Assembly: GCF_024746795.1 (NCBI RefSeq)
Contig: NZ_CP080524.1
Span: 6,054,001-6,118,000 of the forward strand
Reading direction: 5' to 3'
DNA: 64,000 nt
Source: Mesorhizobium sp. AR10
GTDB lineage: Bacteria > Pseudomonadota > Alphaproteobacteria > Rhizobiales > Rhizobiaceae
Of the stretch, positions 6,877 to 14,834 are shown piece by piece. The notes under the pieces were generated by a model. It saw only the letters and a list, made by a program, of their open reading frames with translations, did no database searches and was not told the origin of the DNA. The first letter of the stretch is position 1. Every line of letters starts with the position of its first letter. The translations under genes were made by a program, and so were the position numbers.

Positions 6877-9800
6877 TTAGATTCCTATGCCACGGCCGCT
6901 GCCAATGCCGTGGCTAAACGCGAGTTCCACACCCAGACGCCGGCCGGATTCGACCTGAATGCCAAGCGCCTTCTTATGATTGGCAAGCATGGATTCAAGC
7001 TGCGGATCGCGTTCAAGGCTCCTAGCCATATCGGACATGGCCGAGCGCGTTGACTTGTAGCCCGACATGTCGCCGGCTTGGTATTGGTCCTGGCTGGTCC
7101 GGTGGAGCTTCTGCCAGCGCTCCACAAACCGGTCGGCGCGGCGGCCGGGATCGATGTCCATCCCAGTGCGGATTTCCGTCTCAAGTTGGAGAGCAAGCAC
7201 GATGCGGCTGACGCGGCCGGCCTCCGCCTCGCGGACAAGTTCGGGATTCTTCACATAGGCCGCTTCTGCATCGCGCCAGCCATGAGGCCGAACCTTCTCG
7301 AAAGCGCTACGGGCATCCCTCAATTCGCGCATCTGCTCGGGACTGCCCTGCCCGTCCACATTTCCAGTACTGAGGATCGCGTCGAGCGCGCGCGCGTGAC
7401 GCACAAGCGCCTTGGTACGAGCGCCGCGCAACGCAGCTTCCGGATCCAGCGGTGCTTCCGTGTTGCGCTGTGCATCCGGCCCTGGCTTCTCCCTTTCCGG
7501 CGTGGCAGCGCCCTCTCCGATCTGCGCTCCAACACTCTCCCTTCCCGGCCCAAGTCCACCTTCCTGCATGGGCTCACCGTCTCCGGGCGAGCGCAACCCG
7601 TCCAGCAGTCCGCCGATCCTGTCGCGCAGCTTCTCCGGAACGATCCGACGCACGATCTCGACCAGGCGCTCGCGGAACGCGATGCCGCGCCGCTCGGCAT
7701 AGGTCTGCGCCGGGTTGATCTGCTCGTAATCCGACGCCATGTCCTTGGCGCGGTCCCGTGACAGCGCGCGGTCCAGCCGCTCCCGCGTACTGAAGTCATC
7801 GCTGCCGTAATGCAGGTTCATTCTGTCTCGATGCCGCGACAGTGCGACGTAGCTGCCATGCGCATCCATGCCCGGCGTGGCGAGCACATGGGTGCGGTCG
7901 ACTGTCATGCCCTGCGCCTTGTGAATGGTCGCGGCATAGCCGTGGTCAATGTGGGCATAGTCTTTCAGGTCGAAGCGGACCGAACGGCCGTCATCGGTGC
8001 GCACGGTCATGCTCTGTGTGCTGAGCCCCTCCACGATGCCAAGCGTACCGTTCTTGACGCCGAGCCCGCGCTCGTTGCGCAGGAACATGACGCGGTCGCC
8101 GCTGGCGAAGGACCTTGCACCGCGTTCGACGCTTATCTGAACATCATCTCCGAGATCGCCGGCAGCGCGCATGCGCTCACGCGCGGCCAGGTTCAGGGCG
8201 CGCACCTCGTCGTTTGTGTGGGTGAGGATGATCCGGCTTGCCTCTGGATGCGCCTGCCTGTCGCGATCCCAGCGCGCGACGAGATTGCTGCGCGCCTCAT
8301 TGCGCGTTGCAGCCTGATGCACCATGCCTTGCGCGTCATAGGCGCTGATCGCGGCGCCGATTCTGCCGGCTGCCAGGTCGCGCGTTGCATCTCGCTGCCA
8401 GTCCTCGCGCTGCCGACGCACCTGACCGATTTCGACGCCGCCATGTCGCTCGTGGATAGAGCGGAATGCAGCGCCGGCTTCGATTGCCTGCAACTGCTGC
8501 GGATCGCCGACGAGGACGATCTTTGCGCCAGCGTCCGCCGCATGGGAGAGCACGCGCTCCAACTGGCGCGTGCCGACCATGCCGGCCTCATCGATCACCA
8601 GGACATCGCGCGTGGTGAGCAGATCCCTGCCTTGGCCCCACCTGTGCTCCATACTGGCGATGGTGCTCGAAGGGATGCCTGAACCGTCCTCCAGATTCTC
8701 GGCGGCAATGCCGGACAGTGCCGCGCCTCGAACCTCATAACCCGCCGCTGCCCATGCCTGGCGCGCAACGCCCAGCATGGCGCTCTTGCCCGTTCCGGCA
8801 AAGCCGACGATGACACCGAGACCGCGACCATCGGTGATGTGCGCAAGCGCATCGGTCTGCTCGCCTGAAAGGATAAGCCCGTGTTGCGCAGCCCGCGCCA
8901 GTGCTGCCTCGCGATGTGCGTCACTCACCGCGTGGCGCTGGTCCAAATCGATACGCTCCGCCGCGCGGTGAAGGCGCTGTTCGGTTTTGATCATCTGCCG
9001 GGTGGTGAAGCGATCTTCGCCGCGTCCGTCCTTGCCGAGTTCGACCAGATCGGGTGCATTGCTGATGGCTGCCACGACCGCGTTGAACTGCTCCATTCCG
9101 TCGCTGTGTCGATGCGAGAACTTCGCGATGTCTTTTCGGGTGAAGGTCGATTGTTGATGGGTGATGGCATCCAGCGCCACGGATGGATCGGCAATGATGC
9201 GCGCACCATTGTTGCGCGCGATCTCGCGATGCAGTTCGGCGCGATCTGCTTCAACGTCACCAGCGTCTAGGCCACTGCCGTCGATGCGCTGGGCTGGCGC
9301 ACCAATCTGGGTTTGCGGCTCCAGGGCAATGCCCTGCGCTTCCAGACTGCGATGATCGATGCGGGCGTCGATATCGAGTTCGGCCAGACGCTCATTGGCC
9401 AGCTCCGCCCATCGCTCGCGCCAGCGCTCGACCAGCTGGGTAGCATTCCAGTCTCGAACCTTGGCACCAAAACCATTCTCGTCCACGGACCGCATGGTCA
9501 GCATGACATGAGCATGCGGCTTGGGACTGCCATCCTCTGCCCTGTCCCAGTGCACATTAAGATCAGCGACCATGCCCTTGCTGACAAACTCGGCCTGAAC
9601 GAAGTCGCGCGCCAGTTCGATGCCTTGCGCCTGGCTGAGTTCACGCGGCAGCGCAAACTCCACCTCGCGGGCAAGCTGCGCATCCTTGCGTACCTCGAAC
9701 GCCTCGACATCGTTCCACAGCCGTTCGCGGTCGCTCCAGGCTTCGGGTGCGTTCTCCGGCAGCATCACCTCGGAATGGACGACACCGCGCTTGGCCGAAA

Positions 9801-9924
9801 AATCATGGCTGCGTTCGATGCGCTCGTCGCGTAACCGCGAAGCCGAGCGGTAGGCGGCTGACGCGACTGCGCTTGAGCCCGCCTGGCGGCCAATGACCTT
9901 GACGTGAAGATGATAGATCGCCAT
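6877..9924 (-). CDS. traA: Ti-type conjugative relaxase/helicase TraA
   Basis: This is a 1,015-residue MobQ-class relaxase that would nick oriT and unwind DNA for transfer. The N-terminal relaxase domain has Tyr25 in ASAAYRSASRL as candidate catalytic residue, and a His triad at about 125, 137 and 139 (NVHW... KPHAHVML). The RecD-like helicase part has Walker A VGFAGTGKSAML near 374-381, Walker B VIDEAGMVG, and the late motif ATIHKAQGMTVDRTHV. The C-terminal 250 residues are variable. ATG at 9924 (MAIYHLHVKV) is the family start; a TTG at 9933 would add three residues. It is divergent from traC/traD across the oriT. The length is normal and the gene appears intact although its neighbourhood is decayed. 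Confidence 0.95.
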   Translation of the reverse strand: MAIYHLHVKVIGRQAGSSAVASAAYRSASRLRDERIERSHDFSAKRGVVHSEVMLPENAPEAWSDRERLWNDVEAFEVRKDAQLAREVEFALPRELSQAQGIELARDFVQAEFVSKGMVADLNVHWDRAEDGSPKPHAHVMLTMRSVDENGFGAKVRDWNATQLVERWRERWAELANERLAELDIDARIDHRSLEAQGIALEPQTQIGAPAQRIDGSGLDAGDVEADRAELHREIARNNGARIIADPSVALDAITHQQSTFTRKDIAKFSHRHSDGMEQFNAVVAAISNAPDLVELGKDGRGEDRFTTRQMIKTEQRLHRAAERIDLDQRHAVSDAHREAALARAAQHGLILSGEQTDALAHITDGRGLGVIVGFAGTGKSAMLGVARQAWAAAGYEVRGAALSGIAAENLEDGSGIPSSTIASMEHRWGQGRDLLTTRDVLVIDEAGMVGTRQLERVLSHAADAGAKIVLVGDPQQLQAIEAGAAFRSIHERHGGVEIGQVRRQREDWQRDATRDLAAGRIGAAISAYDAQGMVHQAATRNEARSNLVARWDRDRQAHPEASRIILTHTNDEVRALNLAARERMRAAGDLGDDVQISVERGARSFASGDRVMFLRNERGLGVKNGTLGIVEGLSTQSMTVRTDDGRSVRFDLKDYAHIDHGYAATIHKAQGMTVDRTHVLATPGMDAHGSYVALSRHRDRMNLHYGSDDFSTRERLDRALSRDRAKDMASDYEQINPAQTYAERRGIAFRERLVEIVRRIVPEKLRDRIGGLLDGLRSPGDGEPMQEGGLGPGRESVGAQIGEGAATPEREKPGPDAQRNTEAPLDPEAALRGARTKALVRHARALDAILSTGNVDGQGSPEQMRELRDARSAFEKVRPHGWRDAEAAYVKNPELVREAEAGRVSRIVLALQLETEIRTGMDIDPGRRADRFVERWQKLHRTSQDQYQAGDMSGYKSTRSAMSDMARSLERDPQLESMLANHKKALGIQVESGRRLGVELAFSHGIGSGRGIGI

Positions 9925-9954
9925 CGCGACCAAATCATTTGCACGTCAAACCGC

Positions 9955-9986
9955 ACGTCGGCACGACGTATAAGCGCGCCATCCCT
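9955..9986 (+). other. Origin of transfer (oriT), IncQ/Ti type
   Basis: In the divergent traA-traC gap, ACGTCG-gca-CGACGT (9955-9969) is a perfect inverted repeat followed directly by ATAAGCGCGCCATCCCT. This closely resembles the IncQ/RSF1010 and Ti plasmid nic regions (TAAGTGCGCCCT type) with the same inverted repeat just upstream. Position between traA and traCD is where Ti-type oriTs sit. The nick would be expected within the GCGC segment near 9974-9978. Confidence 0.75.
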
Positions 9987-10096
9987 CGAAAAAATCTCGG
10001 GATGGACCAGCCCGTCCCGGGCTGTCTCGGCAACCCTCAAGCCTTCCGGCAAGCTCTCGCCTATCATTGCCGCATCAACAATCAATGGAGATAGCA

Positions 10097-10423
10097 ATGC
10101 GAAAACCACGTGACTTCGACGCCGAACTGAAGGCGCTGGAAGACAGGGCCCGCGAGCTCAAAACGCGAAAGGTGCAGCAACTTGGCGAGCTGGTGATCGC
10201 CACCGGCGCCGATCAGCTCAGCACCGACGAACTGGCAGGCGCGCTGCTCGCAATCACTGAAACCAAAGACACCTCAAAGCGTGAAGCATGGGCCAAGCGT
10301 GGAGTGATGTTTTTCGAAAGCAGGCCCCGGCGAACTGCTCCGGCGTCTCAGCGCAACCTTCGCAACGCTCCAGCGCAACCGGGCAGCACACAATCGCCGG
10401 CAGGCGGTTCTGGCTCGCAATGA
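10097..10423 (+). CDS. traC: Conjugal transfer protein TraC
   Basis: This 108-residue protein corresponds to the TraC accessory protein of Ti-type DNA-processing operons, which helps relaxosome assembly at oriT. The conserved part is KPRDFDAELKALEDRARELK, then KVQQLGELVIATGADQLSTD and ELAGALLAI. The C-terminal 30 residues are Pro/Ser/Gly/Gln-rich and probably disordered. ATG at 10097 has GGAG 6-7 bases upstream; an upstream ATG at 10085 overlaps that site. It is followed by traD with a single-base gap, so the two are translationally coupled. Normally traG would follow in this operon, but it is absent. Confidence 0.8.
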   Translation: MRKPRDFDAELKALEDRARELKTRKVQQLGELVIATGADQLSTDELAGALLAITETKDTSKREAWAKRGVMFFESRPRRTAPASQRNLRNAPAQPGSTQSPAGGSGSQ

Positions 10424-10424
10424 C

Positions 10425-10673
10425 ATGCGCACCTGGCAGGTCGAGCGACGCCGGCGCACCCGACATCTGATCGAGCTCGGCGGGCTCGTGGTCAAGGCAG
10501 GCATCGTTGATCTGACCAACGACGATCGCGCTACGATCTACGGAGCGCTCCTCTGGATCGCCGCCAAGCTGCAGAGCGATGAAGGTGAGCATGCGCGCGA
10601 CCTGTGGGCCGCGAAAGGAAGGCAGGCGTTCGATGGTGAACGGCGTGAGGAGCAGATGGGACGGCGAACGTAG
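10425..10673 (+). CDS. traD: Conjugal transfer protein TraD (small Ti-type)
   Basis: This 82-residue basic protein has the conserved core TRHLIELGGLVVKAGIVDLT, followed by YGALLWIAAKL, typical of Ti-type TraD. The family is about 70-80 residues and its exact function is unclear; it works with TraA and TraC at oriT. Its start lies one base after the traC stop. No traG coupling-protein gene follows, only decayed sequence, so this mobilisation operon is incomplete. Confidence 0.78.
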   Translation: MRTWQVERRRRTRHLIELGGLVVKAGIVDLTNDDRATIYGALLWIAAKLQSDEGEHARDLWAAKGRQAFDGERREEQMGRRT

Positions 10674-11219
10674 CCACAGTTGGCGCAAGCAGCGGTCGGC
10701 ACGAAGCCCGAACAGCAGACTTCCGCCGGTGCGCCAGCGCCGACGGCGCAGTCAAGCGCTTGCACAAGGAGGCTTTCGCGATCTTCCTTGCGACCGGCGA
10801 CAATCTTCTCTCGCGGGGCCTTGATCCTGATGATGAAGGGCGCAAGGCTTGAGTTGGCGAAGCTCGTCAAAGCAGGCGCTGCCTTATGAGCAAATTTCAA
10901 ATGCCAGAACGTGTTCCCCTTGAAACCTCCCACGCCCCACAGATGCGATCATGCACACTGCGCGTTGATAGAAACCCTATAGCCAGAGCCAGCGGCATTG
11001 CTCTGCACAGCTGGAACGAGCGGAAAAGCGAGGGAAGCTCCTCGCTTTAGATGAGATCGGCAAGGACACCTCAGCCGATGGGACGACAGACGCGAAACTT
11101 ACTCCTGTCTTGTTGCGCAAGAGACGTGGATTTTCCGAAGAAACGTACTATTTGCGTCGTGGGCAGGCCAGAAAAATCAAACGTCGCTCAATTCATCCGT
11201 TCCAAAAGAAGGAAATTAT
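10674..11219. other. Decayed region between traD and the MucR gene
   Basis: No intact gene is visible. From about 10751 to 10850 one plus frame reads RLHKEAFAIFLATGDNLLSR, then GLDPDDEGRKA and a stop. It looks protein-like but has no start or upstream continuation, so it may be a remnant of a transfer-region gene. Further right the sequence has no coding character. The MucR promoter must lie in the last 150 bases, just before AAGGAAATTAT at the gene start. Confidence 0.4.
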
Positions 11220-11750
11220 ATGACCACTGTTCTCGAACAAGACAATGCACTGGATACCGTGTCGATAACGGCTGACATTGTCGCCGCCTATGTATCGAAC
11301 AATCCACTACCGGTTGGCGAGTTGCCGAAACTGATCGGCGACATCCATGCCGCCCTGAATGGCATCGGCACGCCAGCTGTAGAGCCGGTGGTCAAGCAGG
11401 AGCCGGCAGTTTCGATCAAGAAATCGGTGACGCCCGACTTCCTCATCTGTCTGGAAGACGGAAAGAAATTCAAATCGCTCAAGCGACATCTTAAGCACTT
11501 TAACCTGACCCCCGACCAGTATCGCCAGAAGTGGAATCTGCCGGCCGACTATCCGATGGTGGCGCCGAACTATGCGGCGACCCGGTCGGTTCTGGCGAAA
11601 TCAATTGGACTCGGGCGCAAAGCGCCAGCGCACACGTCTGCCGCGGCAGAAAAACGGAAACCGGTCGTGCGTGTGGCGGCAGCGAGAACAACTGCGGCTG
11701 CAATCAAGTCGCCGGTGAAGAACGCGCGCAAGGCGCGGGCCAAAGCGTAA
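11220..11750 (+). CDS. MucR/Ros-family regulator with altered zinc finger
   Basis: This 176-residue protein is a MucR-type DNA-binding and DNA-bridging regulator. Residues 14-65 form the N-terminal oligomerisation domain, and residues 71-120 the Ros finger region ending [14 protein letters not shown]. The classical C-x2-C...H-x3-H site reads ICLEDGKKF...KRHLKHFN. Only Cys77 is kept, Asp80 replaces the second Cys, and His90/His93 are spaced by two rather than three residues, because one residue is missing in the helix. Mesorhizobium MucR paralogs are known that fold without the canonical zinc ligands. The C-terminal 45 residues are Ala/Lys/Arg-rich. It is probably an accessory paralog carried by the island. 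Confidence 0.88.
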   Translation: MTTVLEQDNALDTVSITADIVAAYVSNNPLPVGELPKLIGDIHAALNGIGTPAVEPVVKQEPAVSIKKSVTPDFLICLEDGKKFKSLKRHLKHFNLTPDQYRQKWNLPADYPMVAPNYAATRSVLAKSIGLGRKAPAHTSAAAEKRKPVVRVAAARTTAAAIKSPVKNARKARAKA

Positions 11751-11797
11751 CCTGCTGCATCTGAAAGAGGCCTAGGCTGCGCCTGACCTGAACATGG

Positions 11798-11825
11798 CGA
11801 AGCCCCGCCTTGCGGCGGGGCTTCG
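11798..11825 (+). terminator. Hairpin terminator after the MucR gene
   Basis: CGAAGCCCCGCC-TTGC-GGCGGGGCTTCG forms a perfect 12-bp stem about 48 bases after the MucR stop codon. It has only a weak T-rich tail (TGTATTGT), so it is likely a terminator or transcript-stabilising hairpin. Confidence 0.7.
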
Positions 11826-12102
11826 TGTATTGTCGGGTCACTCTGCGGTGCGGCGGGACCAGATGACCGATCCTGGAGCGCCCAAGCGTCGTCATGTCAT
11901 GGTCGACCGGCGCAATGTCACTCCGACGGCGGCCTGGCCGGAGTAAGCTTCTCACCTTGAATGATTATTTTGGAAGGCGAGGCTCACGAAATCGGGCCAC
12001 CTGAATAGCTTGGTAGGATTTCGCGAATCGATTTCGGCCACACAGGGCGCGCGAATTGTTCCGATTCCGAATTTCTCGCAAGCACGGCAGCGAGATCGGA
12101 CG

Positions 12103-13133
12103 ATGACGGGAGTACTGGCCACCATGCTCTTAAGATTGCCATCTGCGCTGGACGAGCTCGCGGGATACATCGACCGTTTCGTTGGGCTGGTCGGCCGCGA
12201 GCGGTGGTTTAAACGCGCTGACCAGCTCGATTTTGATCAACGGAAGTCGCCTTTTCGCTGGAAGATCGTGGCTGACTACCATTGGCTGGAGATGGCGATA
12301 AGCTACCAGGCTGATGTGCTCGCGAAGGAAGGTCGGCTTCTGCCAGAGCTTGCTGATGAGTTAATCCTGACGGCGCTAAATTTCGCTGCCATCACCGTAG
12401 AGGTTCACTCGCAGCTATCGCCAAAAGGTAAACTGGTTCTGGAAGGTAGGCTCCGAGACGCCATAAAGGCCGAGACCGGCTTCGCGTCCTTGTATCTGGA
12501 GCTTGATCTGGCTCAGCGCCTTATGGACAGCGGCTACGATGTCCAGTTCGCTGATATGGAAGGCAAAGCCAGGTTCGATTTACCATACAGCCGTGGGAAC
12601 TTTGCTGCAGAGGTCGAGTGCAAGAGTCTCTCCGCTGATGCCGGATGACAGATCCATCGCAAAGATTTTTACCGCTTCATGGGGTTCATCGAGCCGGCTC
12701 AAACTGCTTATGCGAATCTAAAGCGGCAGGAGGTGTTGATAGTTTCGCTAAACTCCCGATTGCCGTCGAACACTGCTCATCAAGCGCATCTTGTCCGAGC
12801 CAGCGCGTCCATTCTACAGGACGGCGCTCCTTCGATCGCCGATGGCCCAGACTTCAAGCTGGAGCGTCGACCTTGCGCCGAATTTCTGGCTAACGCTCCT
12901 CTCAAGATCAGAAGGCTTTGTACAGAGCATGTTGTGCAGCATTCGGTCCCAACATCCATGTATCTGGCGGGGGCGGAAACGATGGAGGCTGCTTTGTGGT
13001 GATGCGGAGTGAGCGCGAAGACGATACGTCCAAGCCGATGTTGGAAGCGATGCGCAAGGCGGCCAGCCATTTACAGGCAAACGACCCGCTTTCATCGCGA
13101 TTCAAGAGCATGGCATCGAAGCTGCTGACTTGA
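12103..13133 (+). pseudogene. Uncharacterised protein gene, broken by a stop and a frameshift
   Basis: Three consecutive pieces read as one protein of about 340 residues. The first (LDELAGYIDRFVGLVGRERW ... FAAEVECKSLSADAG) ends at an in-frame TGA at 12646-12648. The same frame then resumes (QIHRKDFYRFMGFIEPAQTA). Near 12907, a missing G moves the frame to KALYRACCAAFGPNIHVSGG, which runs on to 13133. Restoring one base gives LKDQKALYRA. The family is not recognised; it has no signal peptide, no membrane segment and no clear catalytic motif. The start is uncertain (12010 and 12103 are both open). It is inactivated cargo of the island. Confidence 0.75.
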
Positions 13134-13188
13134 TGCTCCCGCATGTCCGCCGAAGGGCTGCTATCCTGTCCTACGCGCTATTCGATCA

Positions 13189-13425
13189 TTACGGCGCTGC
13201 GCACGTCAACGCGACTTGTATCACCGGCTTCGGCTCCAAGAAGCCGATGAAGCGTTCGGTTAGCCAATGCAACTCCCATTCGGGGTCATCCTGCTCCTTC
13301 TTGGAATATCCGGTTTCCAAGATTTGCAGGCTATCCTTCATCAGGTTAAGGCGGCCCGTCGCGCAGTGCGGGCAAGGCAGCTTCGGAAAGGCGCTGTAAG
13401 AAGTCCGCCAAAGATTTCGTTCCAC
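13189..13425 (-). pseudogene. N-terminal fragment of a zinc-ribbon (DUF4145-like) protein
   Basis: A GTG start at 13425 reads NLWRTSYSAFPKLPCPHCAT, a zinc-ribbon start with CPHC. It continues through SLQILETGYSKKEQDDPEWE and HWLTERFIGFL. Relatives then show a second Cys pair (C-x-x-x-x-C) and a DUF4145 domain of more than 100 residues. Here the sequence diverges after ERFIGFLEPKP and stops, so the second metal half is missing. I treat it as a truncated remnant. Family recognition is from memory of the motif and should be verified. Confidence 0.5.
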
Positions 13426-13599
13426 AGGTCACCAAAAGCTGTTTGACCGCTTTGCATAAAGCAGTTGGCATTCGGCAGCCAGCTTCACGCCGTCGACGGC
13501 TCAAAACAGGGCCACTGTCAGAGCAAATTTAGATGACAGGCTTCACTGGCAGGGGTATTTTTCGACCCTTGATCATTGCTGGCATTGGGAGGCACAGAC

Positions 13600-13827
13600 A
13601 TGATTGACCGCATGAACATTGACCCCGCCCTATATCCGTCCGACCTGGAAGCCCTGAAAAGGATTTTCATCCAGGTGTGCCAGGAATGCCAGGTGGTGCC
13701 CGGCTCGCCGGAAGCCGAAAGGCTTGCAGCCGATCTTGTCCGCCTTTTCCAGAGCGGTATGAATGACGAGACCATGCTGCTCATTGCTGCGCGGGCGCGC
13801 CATCAGGATCTCAAACGGACAGGCTGA
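13600..13827 (+). CDS. Small conserved rhizobial protein, unknown function
   Basis: This 75-residue soluble protein starts MIDRMNIDPALYPSDLEALK. It has two Cys residues (VCQECQ), an amphipathic C-terminal region and a typical tail RLFQSGMNDETMLLIAARAR. GGGAGG lies 7 bases before ATG 13600, the best ribosome site in this part of the island. Proteins of this size and pattern occur widely in rhizobia, but I know of no function. It seems intact amid pseudogenes. Confidence 0.7.
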   Translation: MIDRMNIDPALYPSDLEALKRIFIQVCQECQVVPGSPEAERLAADLVRLFQSGMNDETMLLIAARARHQDLKRTG

Positions 13828-13829
13828 CC

Positions 13830-14105
13830 AATAGCCGCTGGTGGTCCAGCACGGAGTGCCGATCGCCAGTCTCACGTCGGACAGGAAGTGCCCGAGGTCA
13901 TCGCCATCACGGGCAACGCGGCTCCACCGGTCGGCTGCGCTCTGGATCGCCCACAGCGGGAAGTCCGGCAGGCATTCGCCCAGATTTTGATGTCCAGCGC
14001 GTGTTGCTCCTCACTCGACTTCGAGCGGTAGCGGAGTTCAGCCATCGCTATCCGTATCGCCTCGCTACCATCGTTAAGCGCCCCGGCCTCATGAGCCGAA
14101 GCATC
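13830..14105 (-). pseudogene. Remnant of an unidentified protein gene
   Basis: On the minus strand the sequence reads ALNDGSEAIRIAMAELRYRS and KSSEEQHALDIKIW. After a 1-base loss near 13984 it continues ECLPDFPLWAIQSAADRW and SRVARDGDDLGHFLSDVRL. A stop lies just before the fragment at 14106-14108, and similarity ends at the start of the neighbouring small gene. The pattern (LPDFPLWAIQSAADRW) recalls phage or plasmid replication-accessory proteins, but I cannot name it. Confidence 0.45.
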
Positions 14106-14293
14106 CTATCCGTCCCAAAAAAGGGCGGCCATCGGTCACCCCATCATCCTCAGGCAGAACTCAATGGCACTTTTTCCACAGAAGGGTGCGTCGAAATTGG
14201 CACGTTCTCTTGTGCTTCCGTGGTGCTTGCGCGCAAAACGAGCAAGGATGCCAAAATCGTCTTGGACTAACCATTTGATATCTATGTTGAAAC

Positions 14294-14343
14294 TGGCGAG
14301 CCCGACAGGATTCAAACCTGTGATCTCTGCCTTCGGAGGGCAA
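14294..14343 (-). other. 3' relic of tRNA-Arg(CCG), probable attachment-site remnant
   Basis: The minus strand reads TTGCC-CTCCGAA-GGCAG (anticodon arm with CCG), a short variable segment, the T-arm ACAGG-TTTGAAT-CCTGT, and the acceptor strand CGGGCTCG-CCA. The D-arm and 5' acceptor strand are absent, and the T-loop carries a C-to-T change (TTTGAAT). This is what remains when an element integrates in a tRNA 3' end. It cannot fold as a functional tRNA. Confidence 0.65.
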
Positions 14344-14434
14344 GGCTAACTCTGTCCCCAAATTTGGAAATTTTCGCCTAAGCTACGCGCGTCAGATAGC
14401 AGAAGAACGCCTCTTCGATAGTGGGTCTCGCGAT

Positions 14435-14452
14435 GTAGCGCTCTCCCGCTAC
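14435..14452. repeat. Hairpin repeat, copy 2
   Basis: Exact second copy of GTAGCG-CTCTCC-CGCTAC found at 1018-1035. In the minus-strand direction both copies happen to translate VAGERY in one frame. Here that frame continues RPTIEEAFFCYLTRVA and stops, so a shared protein remnant is an alternative explanation. Confidence 0.55.
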
Positions 14453-14600
14453 TAACCCCCGCCGGGCAGAGAGCCTTTCCCATTTGCACGCCGCAGCCGC
14501 CGATTAAAGCCCGAGCCGAACGCAGGCCCTTCACTGCACCAGGGAAGTCCGCCTACGCATAGGGCATGCTACATTCTTGGCCCTGCAGAAAGGCGAAGCC

Positions 14601-14834
14601 GTGAGGCGATATTCCCCCACGCTTCGACCAATGACTGCGCAGCGGATTGAGCGAGCGCTCGACCGCGTCGCCGAGATTATCGTGGCGAGAGGCGACCATG
14701 GAGAGGCATGGCTCCCGCTATACGAGCTTTTGGAACGCGCCCTGCAGGATCATCGAGCGAAGGAGGAACGCCTCGCCGCAGTGCGCCAGCGTGTCAAACG
14801 ATCGCTGGATCGAACGGCAGAACGATCTTCATAA
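14601..14834 (+). CDS. Small hypothetical protein convergent with the integrase
   Basis: This is a 77-residue, highly charged, helical protein: TAQRIERALDRVAEIIVARG, then LYELLERALQDHRAKEERLA. GTG 14601 has AGGCGAAG upstream; ATG 14631 is the alternative start. Its 3' end overlaps the integrase 3' end by 41 bases on the opposite strand. The composition is unlike a shadow frame, with heptad-like Leu/Ile spacing and an Arg/Glu-rich helix, so it is probably real. The function is unknown; neighbours of integrases are often small regulators. Confidence 0.5.
   Translation: MRRYSPTLRPMTAQRIERALDRVAEIIVARGDHGEAWLPLYELLERALQDHRAKEERLAAVRQRVKRSLDRTAERSS

Noticed and set aside
10680..10889. Possible intact small gene after traD
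   Set aside because: The 69-codon frame has low-complexity translation; protein-like sequence lies in another frame without a start, so only a remnant is supported.
14577..14600. Earlier start for the small gene convergent with the integrase
   Set aside because: The extra residues MALQKGEA have no ribosome site; GTG 14601 or ATG 14631 fit better.
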